Source: Candidatus Omnitrophota bacterium (GTDB lineage: Bacteria; Omnitrophota; Gorgyraeia; Zapsychrales; Fredricksoniimonadaceae). Taken from it: DNA of 9,619 bases. Shown in pieces: positions 7,010-9,619 of the stretch; the stretch's first letter is position 1; every line of letters starts with the position of its first letter. The stretch spans positions 1 through 9,619 of the forward strand of contig JACPXN010000040.1 in the NCBI GenBank assembly GCA_016196515.1. Reading direction: 5' to 3'. Both the position numbers and the translations under genes were made by a program. Below the pieces are notes generated by a model. The model did no database searches, was not told the DNA's origin, and saw nothing but the letters and a program-made list of their open reading frames with translations.

Positions 7010-7822
7010 ATGTACAAGCCATTTTACTCCCTCAAAGAAAGCCCCTTTAACATCACCTCCGACCCTTTCTTTTTTTTCGCCAGTTCCCGTCATCAGGAGG
7101 CCTTCGCTCATTTGCAATACGGTATTGAATCGCGCAAAGGAATCATCGTCGTGACCGGGGAGATCGGCACCGGCAAGACCACCCTGTGCCGTACCCTGCT
7201 CAACCGCCTCGACGACAAGATCAAGACCGCGCTCATCCTGAACCCCAACTTCAGCGACCTGCAATTGCTGCAGATGATCATCCGGGACCTAGGGATCGAC
7301 TGCCCTGCCAAAGGCAATAAACTCGACCTGGTCGGTGCCATCACCTATTTTCTCATCAAACAATCGTGCCAGGGCAACAATGTGGCCGTGGTCATCGACG
7401 AATGCCAAAACCTCAACGTCCGCCAGCTGGAACAGATACGCCTTTTGTCAAACCTGGAAACCGAAAAAGAAAAACTCCTGCAGATCATCCTGGTGGGACA
7501 ACCGGAACTCTTAAAAAAACTGCAAGACCAGGGCTTAAGGCAATTGAACCAAAGGGTGGCGGTGCGCTATCACATTCTGCCTCTGGACAAAAACGAGATC
7601 GCCGGTTACATCAACCACCGCCTCAAAACCGCCGGTGGCGATCCTAAATTGAAATTCACCCCCGATGCGGTGGACATGATCTACAGTTATTCCGGCGGCA
7701 CGCCGCGGCTCATCAATATTTTGTGCGACCGCGCCCTTTTGGCGGGATTTGTCGGTAATACCTTTTCCATTACGACCGATGTCATCCGTCAAAGCGCCAA
7801 GGAAGTCCTTTTAACTGTATGA
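7010..7822 (+). CDS. ExeA/GspA-like AAA ATPase (secretion machinery assembly)
   Basis: This 270-residue AAA protein opens with MYKPFYSLKESPFNITSDP, the hallmark start of the ExeA/GspA family. Walker A is GEIGTGKT (residues 50-57), Walker B is VAVVIDECQ (125-133), LVGQPELL is a sensor-I-like segment, LNQRVAVRYHILPL carries an arginine-finger-like pair, and GTPRLIN serves as sensor II. In type II secretion, GspA with GspB uses ATP and peptidoglycan contacts to let the secretin assemble in the outer membrane. Here the C-terminal peptidoglycan-binding domain of Aeromonas ExeA is absent, so the protein is the ATPase module only. Related short ATPases also serve type IV pili or MSHA and exopolysaccharide systems. 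Start 7010 is preferred over the adjacent ATG at 7007 because the family begins MYK and the -10 lies 7 bases before it. It shares an ATGA overlap with the GspB-like gene. Confidence 0.85.
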   Translation: MYKPFYSLKESPFNITSDPFFFFASSRHQEAFAHLQYGIESRKGIIVVTGEIGTGKTTLCRTLLNRLDDKIKTALILNPNFSDLQLLQMIIRDLGIDCPAKGNKLDLVGAITYFLIKQSCQGNNVAVVIDECQNLNVRQLEQIRLLSNLETEKEKLLQIILVGQPELLKKLQDQGLRQLNQRVAVRYHILPLDKNEIAGYINHRLKTAGGDPKLKFTPDAVDMIYSYSGGTPRLINILCDRALLAGFVGNTFSITTDVIRQSAKEVLLTV

Positions 7823-8253
7823 GCATCATCCACGACGCCCTTAAAAAAGCGCAGAACGGCCTTCAGGATAAGACCCCTCCCCCGCCCCGCCCCGGCGGGG
7901 CGAAGCCGTTGACCGTTGCCCCCGCCGTTCTTATCCTGTTGGCCGCGGCTGTATTGACGGCGGGATATGTATACCGGCAAGGCGCCCCGTCACCGGTCCC
8001 GTATTCCTCTGTGCCCAAAATAGAACCTCTACCTCTCCTCGAACCCAAGGCAGAACCAAGGCCTGAACATGCCGACACGCTGAATATTCACGGCATTATG
8101 TCAGACCCCAACGGCAATGTTGTCCTGATCGATAACGGGATCTACGCCGAGGGCGATGAGGTGCAGGGCGTCAAGATCATCAAAATAAGTCTTGATGGGA
8201 TCGTGATCTTAAAAGACGGAAAAGAAGAAACCATCCGGGTAGGACAGCATTGA
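7819..8253 (+). CDS. GspB-like inner-membrane protein, partner of the ExeA-like ATPase
   Basis: This 144-residue protein begins with a short cytoplasmic helix (MSIIHDALKKAQ, like the MSYILDALRKA start of GspB proteins). A Pro-rich linker with a GC-rich palindrome at residues 22-28 follows, then one membrane segment (about 32-50), a Pro/Glu-rich periplasmic linker, and a small C-terminal beta domain (about 88-144, LNIHGIMSDPNGNVVLIDNG) like those of GspB, GspC or PilP. The likely role is to couple the ATPase in the cytoplasm to the periplasm during secretin assembly for type II secretion or pili. The ATGA overlap with exeA supports a two-protein complex. The stop lies 3 bases from the convergent aroB stop. 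No secretin or other gsp gene is in the window, so the exact system is inferred. Confidence 0.72.
   Translation: MSIIHDALKKAQNGLQDKTPPPPRPGGAKPLTVAPAVLILLAAAVLTAGYVYRQGAPSPVPYSSVPKIEPLPLLEPKAEPRPEHADTLNIHGIMSDPNGNVVLIDNGIYAEGDEVQGVKIIKISLDGIVILKDGKEETIRVGQH
7884..7901. repeat. GC-rich palindrome copy C: 8-bp arms, loop CC
   Basis: GCCCCGCC (7884-7891), CC, GGCGGGGC (7894-7901). The arms are the same as in copies A and B, with a two-base loop. It encodes PRPGGA in the Pro-rich linker just before the membrane segment of the GspB-like protein, a third translation of the same arms. Confidence 0.7.
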
Positions 8254-8256
8254 CCT

Positions 8257-9351
8257 TCAACCAGCCATCAAGGACCGGATGGCCCGGGTGATGAGGTCCC
8301 TGGGGACATTGGCGACAACGCCCACGCGGCCGATGCTTTGGACGAGAACAAAACGGTTGCGGCCGGCGACAAATTTCTTGTCATGGCGCATGTGGTCCAG
8401 GATATCAGGCAATCTCACCTTTTCGATCTTTTCAGGCAAACCAATGGCGGTCAATAAGGCATTCAGGCGCCCGGCATCACGGGGCGCCAACCCGCTGACC
8501 GCGCAGGAAATTTCCGCCGCCACCCGCATTCCCAACGCCACACTTTCCCCGTGATGATACCGGTCGAAATGGCCGGCCGCTTCCAGGGCATGTCCGAGTG
8601 TATGACCGAAATTCAAAATGGTCCTTAAACCCCTGGTTTCTTTCTCGTCGCGGGAAACCACATCGGCCTTGATCCGGCTGGAACGCTGGACCACATGGGT
8701 CAGGGCTGCGGCATCGCCTTTGAGAAGTTTTCTGTAATTCTTTTCGATATAGGCAAAGAATTTTGCGTCGGCGATGACGCCGTATTTGACCGCTTCGGCC
8801 AAACCGTTTTGGATCTGGCGCCTGCTCAACGTGGCCAGCACCCTGGTATCGCTCACAACAAGCCTGGGCTGATAAAAAGCACCCACCAGATTCTTGCCGT
8901 ATTTCAGGTCAATGGCTGTTTTGCCGCCGATGGAAGAATCCACCTGGGCCAATAATGTCGTCGGGACCTGGACATAGGGTACCCCACGCTTGTAAATGGC
9001 CGCCACAAGCCCGGCGAGATCGCCGATGACCCCCCCGCCCAAAGCAATGATGAAGATCTTCTTGTCCACGTCATAAGCCGCGATCCGTTCGATCAGACGC
9101 AAAGCGCACGCCGCGCTTTTACTCGCCTCTCCCTCGGGGACATGAAACGCCTTGACCGTGTATCCGGCTTTGCGCAAAGAGGCGGCCAAGGCCGCGCCGT
9201 GCAAACGCTCGACCAGCAAATGAGAAACGATCACGGCGTCCTTCCCCAGACCCAAACCCCTGATATGGCGCGGGAAATCTTTAAGAATGCCGCGGCCGAT
9301 GATGACATCGTAACCGTTTGTTTTTAACCGGACCCGCACTCTGGTGATCAT
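8257..9351 (-). CDS. aroB: 3-dehydroquinate synthase
   Basis: The 364-residue enzyme converts DAHP to 3-dehydroquinate, the second step of the shikimate pathway to aromatic amino acids, using NAD and a divalent metal in the cytoplasm. The motifs seen are PEGEASKS, the NAD-binding GGGVIGDLAG (105-114), VPTTLLAQVDSSIGGKTAID, GKNLVGAF, GLAEAVKYG (metal ligand Glu185), NFGHTLGHALE (His250) and HHGESVALGM (His267). The length is normal and all key residues are present. The ATG at 9351 forms an ATGA overlap with the upstream M50 peptidase, with a weak AGGG about 8 bases before it. Its 3' end faces the GspB-like gene with 3 bases between stops and no terminator. Confidence 0.97.
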   Translation of the reverse strand: MITRVRVRLKTNGYDVIIGRGILKDFPRHIRGLGLGKDAVIVSHLLVERLHGAALAASLRKAGYTVKAFHVPEGEASKSAACALRLIERIAAYDVDKKIFIIALGGGVIGDLAGLVAAIYKRGVPYVQVPTTLLAQVDSSIGGKTAIDLKYGKNLVGAFYQPRLVVSDTRVLATLSRRQIQNGLAEAVKYGVIADAKFFAYIEKNYRKLLKGDAAALTHVVQRSSRIKADVVSRDEKETRGLRTILNFGHTLGHALEAAGHFDRYHHGESVALGMRVAAEISCAVSGLAPRDAGRLNALLTAIGLPEKIEKVRLPDILDHMRHDKKFVAGRNRFVLVQSIGRVGVVANVPRDLITRAIRSLMAG

Positions 9352-9619
9352 ATTTTGATCCCTAATAAATACCCCAAGCGGCTGATCAAAGGATAAACGA
9401 ATTTTAACATGCCCATCTGGATGAGCACAACCACGATCAACAATCCGAACGGTTCAAGTTGCCCATAAAAATAAGCTGCCCGGCGGGGCAAGAGCCCGGC
9501 CACGACGCGCGAACCGTCCAAAGGCGGTATGGGGATCATGTTAAAAACAGCCAGCATCAGATTGAACAGAATCCCCCACCCGATGATATGTGAAAAACCC
9601 GATAACGGCGGCCATGCGT
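9348..9619 (-). CDS. M50-family site-2 protease, C-terminal part (partial)
   Basis: The frame enters from the right edge, leaving 89 C-terminal residues. FNLMLAVFNMIPIPPLDGSRVV is the characteristic second metal-binding motif region of compact SpoIVFB/COG1994-type intramembrane metalloproteases, where the Asp of LDG binds zinc. Two further hydrophobic stretches follow (about FGLLIVVVLIQMGML and the C-terminal end). The HExxH motif would lie beyond the window. These membrane proteases cut substrates within or near the bilayer, and the natural target is unknown for this subtype. No stop interrupts the frame between 9557 and the edge, so the ATG at 9557 is internal and not a start. The stop overlaps the aroB start by 4 bases. 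Confidence 0.88.
   Translation of the reverse strand, partial: AWPPLSGFSHIIGWGILFNLMLAVFNMIPIPPLDGSRVVAGLLPRRAAYFYGQLEPFGLLIVVVLIQMGMLKFVYPLISRLGYLLGIKI

Noticed and set aside
9482..9489. GGCGGGGC half-site in the M50 peptidase gene
   Set aside because: There is no matching second arm at hairpin distance, so it is a single arm in coding sequence.
9348..9557. Treating the M50 fragment as a complete 69-residue gene starting at 9557
   Set aside because: The frame continues without a stop to the window edge, and the conserved NPDG-type motif region includes residues upstream of that ATG.
1..9619. CRISPR array, tRNA, rRNA, insertion sequence or prophage
   Set aside because: No regularly spaced direct repeats, RNA gene cores, transposase frames or phage genes were seen. 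Coding sequence fills nearly the whole window.

Overview
The window is dense bacterial chromosome, almost entirely coding, with a GC content that looks to be in the mid-50s percent by eye. I see no phage, transposase, CRISPR, tRNA or rRNA. Gene content (a DUF3352-type membrane protein, an ExeA/GspA ATPase with a GspB-like partner, a Hel308-type helicase in an otherwise bacterial setting, a short M50 peptidase before aroB) and the scarcity of Shine-Dalgarno sites suggest an uncultivated Gram-negative lineage. Omnitrophota or a relative is my best guess, and it is an inference rather than something the sequence proves.

The layout has five transcription units. (1) A leftward operon runs from 3397 to the left edge: dtd (D-aminoacyl-tRNA deacylase), a TatD-family hydrolase, a 672-residue membrane-anchored DUF3352-like protein, and the start of a small putative lipoprotein that appears to begin with ATT. 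Each gene overlaps the next by 4 to 14 bases. (2) A rightward single gene encodes a complete Hel308/Ski2-like DNA helicase (3482-5638). (3) A leftward pair, recO then a membrane-anchored or secreted SNase-type nuclease (6950-5644), overlaps by 4 bases. (4) A rightward pair, an ExeA/GspA-like ATPase then a GspB-like membrane protein (7010-8253), overlaps by 4 bases. (5) A leftward pair, the C-terminal part of an M50 site-2 protease then aroB (9619-8257), overlaps by 4 bases.

Two patterns cut across the genes. First, both divergent intergenic regions contain recognisable sigma70-type promoters. In three of the four, an extended -10 (TGN plus hexamer) ends exactly 7 bases before the ATG, which predicts leaderless mRNAs for hel308, recO and exeA. 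This moves two starts: hel308 to 3482, because the upstream TTG is part of the -35 box, and exeA to 7010. Second, a GC-rich palindrome with arms GCCCCGCC and GGCGGGGC recurs inside coding sequence three times, in both orientations and in different reading frames. Degenerate relatives crowd the 5' end of the nuclease gene. All copies sit in linkers next to membrane segments, coiled coils or domain borders, which looks like a dispersed palindromic element tolerated within genes.

No clearly new multi-gene system is visible. The intragenic palindrome family and the uniform leaderless promoter geometry are the most unusual signals.
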